A stretch of DNA of 64,000 nt from Panax quinquefolius. Its lineage: Eukaryota; Streptophyta; Magnoliopsida; Apiales; Araliaceae. The position numbers and the translations under genes were made by a program. Positions 10,156 through 37,790 of the stretch are shown here, piece by piece; positions within the stretch are counted from its first letter, which is position 1; each line of letters begins with the position of its first letter. The stretch is taken from the NCBI GenBank assembly GCA_020205615.1, contig CM035169.1, positions 16,685,258 to 16,749,257 of the forward strand, in the 5' to 3' direction. The notes beneath the pieces were generated by a model that was not told where the DNA came from, ran no database searches, and saw only the letters and a list, made by a program, of their open reading frames with translations.

Positions 10156-12899
10156 CTACGAGCCAAAGATATTCATATATCAAAGAAATACATAATCATT
10201 TCAGAAGTTATATAACAATAATTATAACCGTGTTGATCAATTCACCTTTGCACTTAAGCTAAAAAATATTCAATTGTAAATTCAATGGTCATGATCCTAC
10301 CAATCAACAATTCAACTTTTGCACCATCGCCAAAGAGAAGAACACGTAGTCACGATCATACCAATAATCTACCCATCTTTACACTCAAGTCAAAGAGAAA
10401 TATCATCATTAGGGTTATAAGAATGTTATCTAAAAACAATATAATCAAAACATGGTTTTAATTTCAAGAGTAAGATTCATAAATCAACGATAATTTGGTC
10501 GAGGAGAAGAAACCAATTTGTCGTGAATAGTACTCATATTCTTACATAAATACCGTATAACGCGTATAAGTAACCTCGACACTAAAAAGATAAAGTTTCA
10601 TAATAAAATTCATATCCATATTTATAACACCTTAATCCAAATGTTATAAATCACTTAGAAATCTCATAATCTAATATTATTAATATTACAATAATATTTT
10701 AATCATTTCTTAAACTTATAAATAATTTAATCCAATTATTTACACTTTAATAATTAATGCATTTAATCATCTAAAATGCCAAACTCATAAGATTTCATCA
10801 TCATTAACCAAAACCCTCATAAAAATCTGCATATACCTCATATATGATTCTCAAGCCAATAAATCATATTTTCCAATTTTCTTACTTCACATAACATATT
10901 TAATTCATTTACTCATAACTAGAACATTTTCATGAAAATACCAAATCAGTTCCAAAAATATTTATTTACTGGGATTTAGCATAACATAGTCCCATATTAA
11001 ACATATATTTTTCTCGAAATTTTAAAAATTCATTTACTATTTTTTCATATGGCCAAAACCACCGAATATTTAAACATTTATCATAAATTATAATTTTATC
11101 CAAAAATTCTGAAATTTACACGGTATACTGATATTATATAGATGTACTCCCAATAAAAATTTCATCAATTTTGGAGTTAATCACAAGGAGTTATAAGCGG
11201 TTACTTTTAAAATAGTCTTTTCTCATAAAATCCATAATTCCTAATCTATACATCCAAAAATCGCCATTTTTGGACACAATCTAAACCTCATCAAAATATC
11301 ATTTCAAATTTTTCCAGAATTTTTGAAGGTTCAGAAAAATTTCAAAACTAAAAACATAATAACCCTTAAAATCCCTTACTATCCCTTACCTCAAAAAAGC
11401 AATCTTTGGAATGTCGGATATATATTTGAATCGAACTTGCACCGTATAGCAATACTCAAAGTATACTCAAAATACTCACAAGAATACGCTCGATAATATA
11501 GAGAGAGAAAACTTCAATTTCTGGTGTGATTTTCAATTCTAACCCAAGACCTATTTATAGGAAAATGCTTTTAGAATACAAAAAGTAGAAAATTTATTAA
11601 AATATTATATATATATATATATAAATATAATCTTCACGCACACCTTGGACAATCTAATCTCAGCTCTTTTTTCATGCTAGTGGGCACACCTACCTTGTTA
11701 AAAACGTTTTTCTTTTAAAACAAATTTAAAACTTTTGAAAAATAATTATTTCGGAGCTTCGGAACTTCAATAATTCATAATAAATAGTCCTTTTGTCCAA
11801 AAAATTTGAATCTCATGAATTTTATAGGAAATTCAATTATCTACAACTTTGCAGAAGAAAATTTTTCCAAATTCCAAATGAAATTGAAAAGAAATCCACA
11901 AACAGACGATTTTACGTGCTATAATCAAATTCGGTCAAGAAATGGGGTTCAAAACACACAAAACATGTGTTAATCATTTAATGCCACAAAAATACTCTTC
12001 CTCCTCATATACTCACATATCGCACATTCATTATAAAAATATCACTATTAATATATTATTAAAATAATATATTTAAATGAATTATTTTATCGAAAAAGAT
12101 AAAATATTAATTTTTAACAATTGTCACTTTAAAATTTTCTCCATCTATATCCACATAAAATGAATATTTTTCTTATTATATTAATCAATAATTAATTATT
12201 CACAAATAATATTACGTAATCACAATAATGACAACGAGGCGGTCTCAGGAAGAGGGCTTTCCAATAAAGATTTCTCCTTCTTTGGCGCCTTGATTAGGTG
12301 GCCAAACCTCTCCTGTGATGTAACTTTACAGACATTGCCAATAATGTTTTCTAATAATATTATTAGGATAATATGAATTATTGCTTCGATAATGGAAAAT
12401 CTTGTGTAGTGACAATTATTAAAACAACAAGTAATATAAAATATCAACGCAAACAATTATTGAATCAATAAAATATAATATTGAGCAATAATTCTTTGTA
12501 ACAATTATTGAGTAGTGCTTTCTTACGTAAAAATCAATAATTGGTGCAATCTGCGTGTCTTCTTGTGTTTTAACCACCGAAGTATTTTAACGAAGATAAC
12601 TGTGAATAACTACGTAGTCATTTATAAACAACTTATATTTATCGTTTTCTTCATCTAATCGCTTTTTAGTTATGGGGCCCACACAAAATTTGCGTCGTCG
12701 TCTCGATATTCGACGAAAAAAGAATATTCCACAAACCAAACGAATATTCTAAAACAATAATATTTTATAACCACTTGCTTATTTTGAAAAAATTATATAT
12801 ATCACCCTTAACTTTAACTTTTATCAATTTAACCATTTCTTGAATAGTAATTATAAGAAAAATTGAATACTTTTATTTCATAAAATTCGGGGCCTTACA
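10156..12899 (-). mobile_element. LTR fragment, minus orientation (subfamily B), host of E1
   Basis: Ends at 12899 with the minus-orientation terminus GGGGCCTTACA. It contains the reversed LTR landmarks in order: AAAGATATT repeats (10160-10400), the CTATTTATAGG TATA complement at about 11550, CTCTTCCTCCTCATATACTC at about 11995, and the conserved block around 12230-12330. Its other end (TGTGACGCC) is missing at 10156 where E1 ends, so E1 probably inserted into it and the rest lies left of the window. Confidence 0.85.
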
Positions 12900-13486
12900 A
12901 CTAGAATGGTACTGACTGTTACTTAAAAAACTAGAAAGATGGCGAGTGTTATTATGATTATCTACAAGGGTTGTCAGTATATTTTACTAATATATATATA
13001 TAATAATGAAATGAATGAATATGCACATGCATGCATGCAATTTTGTTTATATGTATATATGAATCCAAATATCTTCAACTAACCTTCAAACCCATTTTGG
13101 TTTAGCTATATAGCTGAATGTCCAGAATTGATGTAACTTGCGTGCATGTTAGAAATTGCATATTATTCTATATTTTGGAGATTTAATTATTATCATATTT
13201 GGGCTTAAATAAAATCTATTAATCGATATAATTTAATTAAGCAAAGATAAATGTATAATTTGTTTTCCTAATTAATTATGGAGAATAAGATAGAACTTCA
13301 TTTGATTTGTGACAATAGTGAGATATTTAATAAAGTACAAAGTTGTTTGATAAAACTAATTTTAATTCCTTGTCCCATTTAATAAAAAAAAATTCTATTT
13401 AAGAATTAATTATTACTAATGTACAACTTACATATTTAAGACCAATAAGTGTAGTTAAAAATAGAATTTAATAGAGTATTGTGTAA

Positions 13487-13540
<54 letters not shown>

Positions 13541-15921
13541 GTAAGTTTAAAATCAATTGAAGCATTTTGAATTAAAAATGAATATGAATTTATTTACTTT
13601 TTGTCAATGCAGTTATAAATATTATAAATTATCTTAAAAATATAATTATTATAACATCAATGCTTTTAAAATTCAATTGAATTGTATCAATTTTCAAATT
13701 TGAAAATGTATCAAATTTAATTTTAAAAAGTGAATATGGATTGCATAATATTTTATTGACTTTGTTATTTTTGTAGGATTACTAGCGCGTTTTTATAGAT
13801 GTGTGAGATAATTTCTTTTCTCGTGATTTTTTTTTTCATTTTAAATTTCATAAAATAAAGTTTGTCCTTGAAAAGAAGAAGAAGAAAACAATAAAAAAAG
13901 TGTTAATGAAAAATAAATCAAAATTAAGGGTTGCTTCATTTTAAAGGAAGGTGAAAATGGAATAGTTAGACTGCAAGAGTACCGGTTAGAACAACCGTAC
14001 GGATAAAGAATCAACATCTGTTACTGTTTATCACTTTATATTTGGATATGATTTTTTAAATCCACATCCAATTGGCATAGGGGCCAAGCTACGAGGGCCA
14101 TTTATTTTTAGTCATTATATTATCTTGACACCACATTTCATATCAAAGATATGCATATAAAAAATTAAATTATTAATAATAATACACCTTTGAGTAAGTA
14201 TGTGGTGGGCGAAGAATACCCTCTTAACACCACAGTTTCACATAATATATATAATAATTTTATACAACTTAAATTATAACGATAACTTAAATTTAAAAAT
14301 TATATGATAAATATATGATTTTTCAAAATGTGATTCTTAAAAAATGATATGATTATCTAATTTATTTTAAAATAAATTTGAAGAAAATAATCCAAGACTG
14401 ACAAATGTTAAAACTTAAACGATAGTATTTTTGTTAATTTAAATTACGTGTCTACTACATAAATTGTTTCGATAAAATTATAACTTTATTTAAAGTTAAA
14501 TTATATAGTTAGTATCGGTGAACATTTGATTGAATAATATAACCACTTATTTAAAAGTTTCTAATTAATTGTTCATCATTTTTTGATGTATAAACAAGTT
14601 TAAATTATTGTTTAAAAAATATTATTATTGGTAAGGGTATAATAGTCAAAACGATTTTTTTTATCCAATTCTTTAATTAATCCTGAAAAAAATAAACATA
14701 ACATGATAATATTTTAAGTTATCCCATGAATAATCCCATAAAAAATAAAACGACTATTTAATCCTAAGATTAATAGTCTTGGGATTATAATCCTCGCTAT
14801 GAAACAAACGTGAGCATAAAGTTCTTAACAATAATACTTCCAGTCCATAACATTGGGTGAAGCGCGTGACATTTAAGATGGCCAAAGATCTTATTTGACA
14901 AGTTCTGTGGTGAAATTTAATTTGATTCGATTTGGACTCGGGATTTGACCCAGTCCTTTATATAAAAAACTAAGTTTCTAACAATAATACTTTTAATCAT
15001 AACCTTTTGAGTGAGCCTGTGGGCTAAGATGACCCAATAATATACTATTGGGCAAACATATAGTGGACTAAGATAACCCAAGAAATACTATAGTGCAAAT
15101 AATGTAAGGTCTTATTTAAATGAATTATATTCGATTTAAACTCAAATTTTGATCCTAGTTATTTCCTTCTCCGTGTACAAATAAACACTGTTAGAATAGT
15201 AAAAAAACATGATGTAAAAAGTTAATAAACTTAATCAGTAATTCAAGTGATGCAACAAAATCTAAAGAGTGATACTTTGTTGTGACCAGGCACAAATAAT
15301 ACTAGTCTTCTTCTTTCCACACAAAATCTTATTTATAAAATTTACAAATTTTCGTAAATATTTATCCTAATATTTTATTAATATTTAGTTTAACAGTAAT
15401 GAAATGGTATTGACTTGATAACATTATATCATTTAGCAACTAAAAAGGACCAACTTTTTTTGGAAAATACAAGTCCTGTACCAATAATAGTAGTAACCAT
15501 TAAACTGATTTGCGATTCTGCCACAGCCACTCCATCCATTATTTTTGGCATATCACAACTTCAAAGTGAGCTTTCATGCAAAGGTTCAGCAAAACAATGT
15601 CAAAAATTTCAGTGATATTATCCATTATTACTACAAAATCCACCTTTATACATCAAAACAAATTGCATTATTTTCAAGCATACACCAAATTAATCAATGG
15701 ATTTTCTACTCCCCCCCCCCCCCCCATCACATATAAAATGCAGACCAAATTATTTATCGGAAAACCAATATAAGAGTACATAAAAAAGCCTGAAAGTTAA
15801 CTGTCAAACCACAAGATTCGTAGCATACAATCCAAGCTTTAACCAATTCGGTGCGGTTAGCACAATAACATATAAGGTGAGAGAATGAATGACCCCACTT
15901 TCGCAGTTGCGGTCTTACCCA
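12900..15921. other. AT-rich spacer downstream of CK2 alpha, no gene seen
   Basis: No coding segment could be supported. It holds a long TA run (about 13487-13536), ATGCATGC-type palindromes near 13024-13040, two related stretches with CTAACAATAATACTT (14825 and 14980) that look like an old local duplication, and a possible MITE end near 14780-14810 (GGGATTATAATCC). The right end must contain the 3' UTR of the kinase gene, but no clear poly(A) signal could be picked out. Confidence 0.5.
15711..15725 (+). repeat. 15-base C homopolymer
   Basis: An uninterrupted run of 15 C about 200 bp beyond the kinase stop codon, in the probable 3' UTR or just after it. On the transcript strand it would be a G run. 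It is also a likely spot for sequencing error. Confidence 0.9.
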
Positions 15922-30411
<14,490 letters not shown>

Positions 30412-30579
30412 CAAACGGAAGCTATAACCCAGATTCAATTCTCTCTCTCATTAATCATTATCCCTCTCCCTTCTCTTTTTCTTTTTCTTTTTCTTTTTTT
30501 ATCTTTATTTTCTCTTTTTGCATTTTTATTCTTTTAATATTCTTCTATCTTTTTTATAGTAATTCTATTTTTGACTTTC
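30412..30579 (-). promoter_or_regulatory. 5' flank of CK2 alpha with GA-rich leader
   Basis: Immediately upstream of the start codon the transcript strand is purine-rich: plus-strand CT runs at 30439-30510 (TCTCTCTCTC, then repeated CTTTTT) read as GA/AAAAAG repeats in the gene's sense. Such leaders are common in plant housekeeping genes. No convincing TATA box was identified between the start codon and the MITE at 30580. Confidence 0.45.
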
Positions 30580-31211
30580 GGCTAAATTACACTTGTAACC
30601 CTAAAAGTTAAAACTCACTTTCAAAGTCGTCCCTAAAATACAATTTTCGTCAATTCAGTCCTTGAAGTTACATTTTGTGTCGATTTTGTTCTTTTTACAC
30701 GATTTGACACAAACCCGACCCATTTTGACCAAATTTTGACACAACCCGACCAAGTTTAATTCAACCCCAAATTTTAATATTTTAAAATAAAATATTTTTT
30801 AAATAAATATAATTATTATTTTAAAAAAATATTTTATACTTTCATAAATATAAATATAAATAATTATTATTTAAAAAATATATGTTCTTTTAAAATATTA
30901 AATATAATAAATATTTATAAATTATTTACAAAAATATTTTATTTTAAATTTTTAGAAAAATATTATATTATTTTGTAATAATAAATATTAAATATAATTA
31001 TTATTTTTTAAATAATAGTTTATTTTAAAATATTAAAATTTGGGTTGGGTCAATGATTTGGCTCGGGTTGGTCGATTGGTCGAGTTAGGGTTATTAACAA
31101 GGTAAAAGAAACATAATTGACATAAAATGTCACTTGAAGGACCCAGTTAACGAATAATGTACTTTATGAACGACTTTGAAAGTGGGTGGTAACTTGAAGG
31201 GTCATTCAGCC
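30580..31211. mobile_element. Long-TIR MITE (probably MULE-derived) upstream of CK2 alpha
   Basis: The first ~120 bp (from GGCTAAATTACACTTGTAAC) and the last ~120 bp (ending CATTCAGCC) are inverted copies, both containing CACTTTCAAAGTCGT. Between them is an AT-rich core with many TAAATAT repeats. The 9-bp flanks do not match, so the MULE assignment rests on the long TIRs alone. It starts only about 170 bp upstream of the kinase start codon. Confidence 0.65.
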
Positions 31212-32436
31212 ACAAAATTTGTATGCAAATCTATTTATACCAATACTAATATAACAAAGTGAGTACGAAATCATTTTAATTACTTCAATTTTGATTACTC
31301 GGTAGCTCAAAAGACTTTTTTTCTCATTTTTTTGTGATTTTCATGTCTTCTTAGTAATAAATTTTGATATTTCCAAAAGTTAACTCAAAAGTTCTAAAGT
31401 TGTGTTTTTTCACAAAATTTTAGTACGCATTTATTACTATTAAAAACACAATGTACTCCATCTGTAAGACCTCAACTTTTATGAATAAAGATTAATTTTT
31501 TTATAAATATTATTTTTGAATATTATGGAATGAATTTGATATAATGTTATAGTTGTGAGTAATATTTATAAATTTTGCAAAGTACGCAAGTTGTTATATA
31601 ATATTCAATTGGTCGGGGAATATTCGTAGACCCCACAACTGTGACGCCCCCAAAACAGGTATACATCACTCATCTTGAGTCGCCAGATACAAGGTACTGA
31701 ATACAAATATAACTTAATTATACAACAGTTGTGTGAAATACGATAAAACATAGGCTGTGAGTTTTAATATAAATATTGTCATCTAGACAATATCTACACT
31801 CAATGGAGTCCTCATTACATTTATTATCACACTATTTCACAGAATAGTGAGGACTACTAATGTAAGACCCCAAATTATTAATAAATGAAATTTATTTTCC
31901 TCTATTTATTATTTTGAAATAGTAAGGGTTGATTTGATTAATGTGGATAGTTATGGGTAAAATATGCAAATATTTTGAATAAGCAAGTGGTTATAAAATA
32001 TTCATTATTGTAGGGAATATTCGTTTGGTCGTGGAATATTAGAATCGCTTGGGAATATTCGTATTTACGGCCTTGATCTTTTATGGGCCCCATAACTGAA
32101 AAGCGATTGGATGAAGAAAGCGACAAATATAAGTTGTTTATAAATAGCAGGCGTAGTTATTCACAATTATCTTTGTTGGAATACCCGGTGATTAAAACAC
32201 ACTAATACGCGTTGTTGAGCAAGAAGACGCGGTATTGCACCAATTATTGATTCTTACGTGAAGACACCTTACTCGATAATTATTACGATAATTCTTATTC
32301 GATATTTTATTTTATTGATTCAATAATTCTTTGATTGATATTTTATATTATTGTTGTTTCAATAAATTGTCATTACAAGATTTTCCATTATCGAGCAATA
32401 ATTCATATTATCCCGAATAATATTATTGGATAACAT

Positions 32437-32560
32437 TATTGGCAATGTCTAGAAAGTTACATACAAGGAGAGGTTTGGTCACCTAATTGCACGCCAAGTA
32501 AGGAGAAATCCTTATTGGAAAGCCCTCTCTTTCCAGGAGCGGCACTGGTTGCGAGAATGT
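32437..32560 (+). repeat. Conserved hairpin-rich block in the LTR
   Basis: GGCAATGTCTAGAAAGTTAC, then AGGTTTGGTCACCT, AAGGAGAAATCCTT (32500-32513) and a GAAAGCCC...CTTTCC element. It recurs in both LTR subfamilies: reversed at about 4135-4225, 12228-12330, 35795-35905, 45690-45800 and 49205-49300, direct at 53560-53660 and 58530-58640. The surrounding LTR sequence diverges more. It lies upstream of the TATA box, so in U3. Confidence 0.75.
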
Positions 32561-33206
32561 GATTCATAATATTAATTGTGAATAATTAATTATTGATTTA
32601 TATGATGAGGAAAATATTAATTTTATGTGGATATAGATGGAGAAAATTTTAATGTGACAATTGTTGAAAATTAATATTTTATCTTTTACGATAAAATAAT
32701 TCATTTAAATATATTATTTTAATAATATATTAACTGTGATATTTTTATAATGAATGTGGGATATATGAGTATATGAGGAGGAAGAGTATTTTTGTGGCAT
32801 TAAATGTTTAACACATATTTTGTGTGTTGGTGGACACAATTATTGACCGAAATTTGATTATAGCATGTAAAATCGTCCGTTTATGGATTTTGGTCAATTT
32901 CTATTTGGAATTTGAAAAAACTTTCTTCTGCAAAGTTGTAGAGAATTGAATTTCCTATAAAACTGAGATTGAAATTTTTACGATAAAAGGGCTATTTATT
33001 ATGAATTATTGAAGTTAGAAGCTCCAAAATAATTAATTTTTGAAGTTTAAAATATTTTTTATATGAAAAACGTTTTTGGTGATTTGAGTGTGGTTCTTGC
33101 ATGTGTTTTAATAGCTGAATTCAGATTCTTGGTGCGTAGGAAGTTGTGGAAATAATAATAATATTATTATATTAAATTTTCTACTTTGGTGTTCTAAGCA
33201 TTTTCC

Positions 33207-33215
33207 TATAAATAG
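33207..33215 (+). promoter_or_regulatory. TATA box of L3
   Basis: TATAAATAG within CCTATAAATAGGG, conserved in all subfamily B LTRs (reversed at 45020-45028 in the E4 5' LTR). Transcription of the element should start some 30 bp downstream. Confidence 0.6.
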
Positions 33216-33921
33216 GGTCTTGGGTTAGAATTGAAAATCACACCGTAAGCTGAAGTTTTCTCTCTATATTATCGCGTATTCTTGTGAGTATTTTGAGTAT
33301 ACTTTGAGTATTGCTATATACGGTCTGAGTTCAAGTCATAGCTTTATATCAGGGTGTTTCCACTTAAGAAATCTTGTCTTTCGAGGTAAGGGATGTTATT
33401 TTATTCGAAAATGATCATATTTCTTGATATCATTATCTTAGAAATATTGGTTGGAAGTTTTATCAAATTTGAAACTTTTTTCATGTCGGGGTTACTTATT
33501 CATGAGTTCTATTTATGAGTTCTTATTCATGAGTTCTTATTCACGAGTTCTTATTCACGCAGTACTATTCACGCGAAGCGTGATGATGTTTTTTTTGTAA
33601 AATTTCTATCTTTTGGTGTGTCGAGTTACTATTCACGATCGACACTAATTATTCACGATACTGAGACTATTCACGAATACTGAGACTTTATTCATAGAAA
33701 AATGAAATTTCTTCTTTTGTCCAAAATATCTATTACGGATACTAGCTTTGATTGTATCCATGTTTTGATCATTCTTGAATTTTACTCCACGATTACTTAT
33801 GAAGTATTTTTGAACTTGGATTGTTTAAAATACTGAATCCTTAATATTGTTCTTTTGTTTCACTTGGATTCGTTTCTTTAAAATATTTTCATCATCCTCG
33901 GTCCTAAATGATGATATTACT

Positions 33922-36455
33922 TGTGTAGCCCCAAAATAGGTATACATCACCCATTCTCGAGTTAACAATATTCGTGAGTACGAAATAACTACAACTTTAT
34001 TATTACAACAAGATAAAATTATGAGTTTGAATACAAATATTATCTTCTAAATAATATCTATACTCAAATAAATCCTCATCACATTTATTGATACATTATT
34101 TTACAAAAATGGTGAGGACTACTAAACAACTCTCTCTAGAACCTTCATTCCATTCTCGAGCTGCGTACTCGCTATATTCTCGCCTCTCGAGAAGAAAAAT
34201 GAAACAAAAAGAAAAGGGTGAGCTCGACTAGCAGGTAAAGAATATTATGACTAAGATAATATCAACAAATTATCATTAGTCTTCAACGAGGGAAAAATCT
34301 AATAGAATACAATAGGACAACAAGTTTTAAATCAATATTATGAATAGCGAAATAATAATTCATTAGAAGAGTTAAGTAGAGAATGCAAACTACTATCTTT
34401 ACATGTATGAATTTAAAGTTCATCGTCATCTTTATCCTGTAGAAACATCAATATATATCATAAGGAATCAAATATCATCTTTTCACTACGCCAAAGATAT
34501 TCATCGAAATCATTCATCTTTGCACTACTGGGCCAAAGATATTCAATAATATCATCATTTAAGACAAAGGATGATGAAAATATTTTAAAAAGCGAATCCG
34601 GTGAAACAAAATGACAAGGATTAAGGATTAAGGATTCGTACTTTTGTTATGTCCAAAAATACCTCAAAAATAATCATAGTGGTGTAAAATTCAAGAATGA
34701 TCAAAACATGGATACAATCAAAGCTAGTATCCAGAATAGATATTTTGGACAAAAAAGAAGAAATTTCATTTTTCGATGAATAGTGGTCAGTATTAAGTGA
34801 ATAGTGTCGTATCACGTGAATAAGATCAGTATACGTGAATAGTAACTCGACAAAAAGTTCCAAATTTGATAAAAACTTGAGATCGATATTTCAAAGATAA
34901 TGATATTGAAGAAATAATATCATTACGAAAAAAAAAATATCCCTTACCTCGAAAAGATAAGTACTTTTAATTTGAAACACCGGATATAAAGGCTATAACT
35001 TGAACTTGCATCAGTATAGCAATACTCAAAGTATACTCAAAATACTCACAAGAATACGCCGATAATATAGAGAGAAAACTTGATTTACGGTGTGATTTCA
35101 ATTCTAACCAAGCACCTATTTATAGAAAATTGCTTAGAACACCAAAGCAGAAAATTTAATAAAATATTAATAAATTTATATAAATCATACGCAAACTTGG
35201 AAATTCTGATTTCAGCATATTTTGCAACACATGTGCCCACCAACCAACCACAAAAATGTTTTTGTTATTTTAAACAATTAAAACTTCCAAAAATCAATTA
35301 TTTCAGAACTCCGGAACTTCAATAATTCACAATAAATAGCCCTTTAGTCAGAAAATTGAAACTCATGACTTTTTATAGAAAATTCAATTCTCTACAACTT
35401 TGCAAAAGAAAGTTTTTCCAAATTCCAAACAAAATTGACCAAAATCCACAAGCAGAAGCGATTTTTAAAGTTATAATCAAATTTCAATTAATAAATGGGG
35501 TCTCTGAGCATGTTTAACATGTTTTAAACATTTATTGCAACAAAAATACTCTTCCTCCTCGTATACTCATATATCCCACATTAGATTTGTAAAAATATCA
35601 CCATTATTATATTATTAAAATAATATATTTAAATGAATTATTTTATCAAAAAAGATAAAATATTAATTTTCAACAATTGTCATTTAAAAATTTTCTCCAT
35701 CTATATCCACATAAAATTAATATTTTCCTCATCATATAAATCAATAATTAATTATTCACAAATAATATTACAGAATCACAAAGATCTTGTGAATGAAGCT
35801 AGTTTCAAGGAAAGAGGGCTTTCAATAAGAATTTCTTCTTACTTATACAAGCAATTAGGTGACCAAACCTCTCCTTAGGCAGAACTTTCTAGACATTGCC
35901 AATAATGTTATCTAATAATATTATTAGGATAATATAAATTATTGCTTCGATAATGAAAAATACCGTGTAATGACAATTATTGAAACAACAACAATATAAA
36001 ATATCAACGCAAAGAATTATTAAATCAATAAAATCATCAAGCGATAAGAATTCTGTAACCATTATTGAGTAGTGCCTTCTTACGTAAGAATCAATAATTG
36101 GTGCAATACTGGTAATATTCTTGTGTTTTAACCAATTAAGTATTTTAACAAGATTAACAGTAATAACTACGCCAAGTTATTTTTAAACAACTTATATTTA
36201 TCGTTTTCTTCATCCAATCGCTTTTTAGTTATGGGGCCCATAAAAGCTGCGTCATCGTAATGCGAATATTCCCAACAATGAAGAATATTCCACGACCAAA
36301 CAAATATTCCCGACAACAATGAATATTTTATAACCACTTGCTTATTTTAAAATATTTGCGTATTTTACCCATAACTATCCACATTAATCAAATCAACCTT
36401 ACTTATTTCAAAATAGAAAATTAAATTTCATTAATAATAAGTTGGGGTCTTTACA
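33922..36455 (-). repeat. 3' LTR of E4 (left copy)
   Basis: Starts TGTGTAGCCCCAAAATAGG, a mutated terminus, and ends GGGGTCTTTACA next to the polypurine tract. Carries reversed AAAGATATTCA repeats (34490-34550) and the CTATTTATAG TATA complement near 35107. Confidence 0.9.
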
Positions 36456-36476
36456 ACCTCCCTCCTTATGAAATTT
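36456..36476 (-). promoter_or_regulatory. Polypurine tract of E4
   Basis: On the minus strand it reads AAATTTCATAAGGAGGGAGG before the LTR, the same site as in E1 at 7562-7581 with one base change. Confidence 0.85.
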
Positions 36477-37790
36477 TGTCCTCGAAATTAACGACGTACA
36501 CGGTGTTTCAAAAGGTGAGGATACCTCGCTTTCATTTCGTTTTAACTCCCGTGTCATTTCCTCTATAAGCATGATTCTTCCACAAAACTTTAACTTGTGG
36601 TATGACCTTTCTTGGCGTGGGACATGCTTCCTTCCTATCCAAGATCTTGATAGGTACCTCCTCACACGTTAAGTCTTGGATATCAAATGGGTTCTAACTT
36701 CAATAACATGGTTCGGGTCTTTCACATATTTGAAATACGGATATGTGAAACACATTATGAACACGAGACATACTCGGAGGTAACACAAGTCTATAGGCTA
36801 CATTTCATACTCGGTCAAGAATTTGAAATGGACCGATAAATCGTGGATTGAGCTTTCCTCTCTTCCCAAATCTTGTAACTCCCTTCCATGGAGCAACTCG
36901 CAACAATACATAATCCCCTCACACTAAATTCCCGTCCCTTTCGATGAAGATCCGATAACTCTTTTGTCGATCTTGTGCCGTTTGTATACGTTGTCGAATC
37001 ATTTGGATCTTTTCCGTGATCATACGTACCAACTCGGGTCCCAACAATGTTTCTTCACCCACCTCGTCCCCAACATACTCGGAGAAAGCGACACTTTTCG
37101 TCCATATAATGCTTCAAATGGAGCCACACCTATACTTGCACGATAATTGTTGTTGTAGGAGAATTCCACCAATGGTAAATACTTATCCTAACCGCCTTGA
37201 AGTCTCAGGACACGAGTCTTAATAAATCTTCAAGAGTTTGAATAGTCCTCTCGATTGTCCGTCCGTTTGAGGATGGTATGCGGCCAGAATCGTAAATCCG
37301 TGCCCATAGCTTTTTGCAAGCTAACCCAAAATCTTGAAGTGAATCTTGGGTCACGATCCAAAACTATGGATCTTGGCATGCCATCTGCAACCTCACAATC
37401 TCATTTATATATATCTAGCAAAGAAGACGTTCGAGGAATAAGTCTCCGTGACGGCAAGAAATGAAAGCGAGACTTGGTTAATCTATCAACAATAACCCAA
37501 ATAGCATTGATGCCACGAGAAACCGTAGGAAGACCCGTAATTGAAATCCATGGTAATGTGTTCCCACTTCCATTTCGAGAATCTCGAGTGGTTGCAACGG
37601 ACCCTTAGGTACCAGATGTCTCGCCTTTACACGTTGACAAGTTAAACACATTGAGATAAACTTTGCAATCTCTCTCTTCATATTGTTCCACCAAAATGTA
37701 TGTCGAAGATCACGATACATTTTAGTACTTCCGAGATGGATTGCAAATGGTGTATTGTGTGCCTCCATCATAATCTTGTACTTCAAATCG
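36477..37790 (-). pseudogene. Integrase and chromodomain-like tail of E4 (broken)
   Basis: The zinc-binding domain at 37478-37786 reads HNTPFAIHLGSTKMYRDLRH then CLTCQRVK. The catalytic core and C-terminal module follow at lower coordinates in several frames (for instance the reversed DPRF region near 37345-37365 and the HISTLRKY-type segment near 36740). The tail at 36480-36665 matches the E1 chromodomain-like end. Stops disrupt every segment. Confidence 0.75.
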
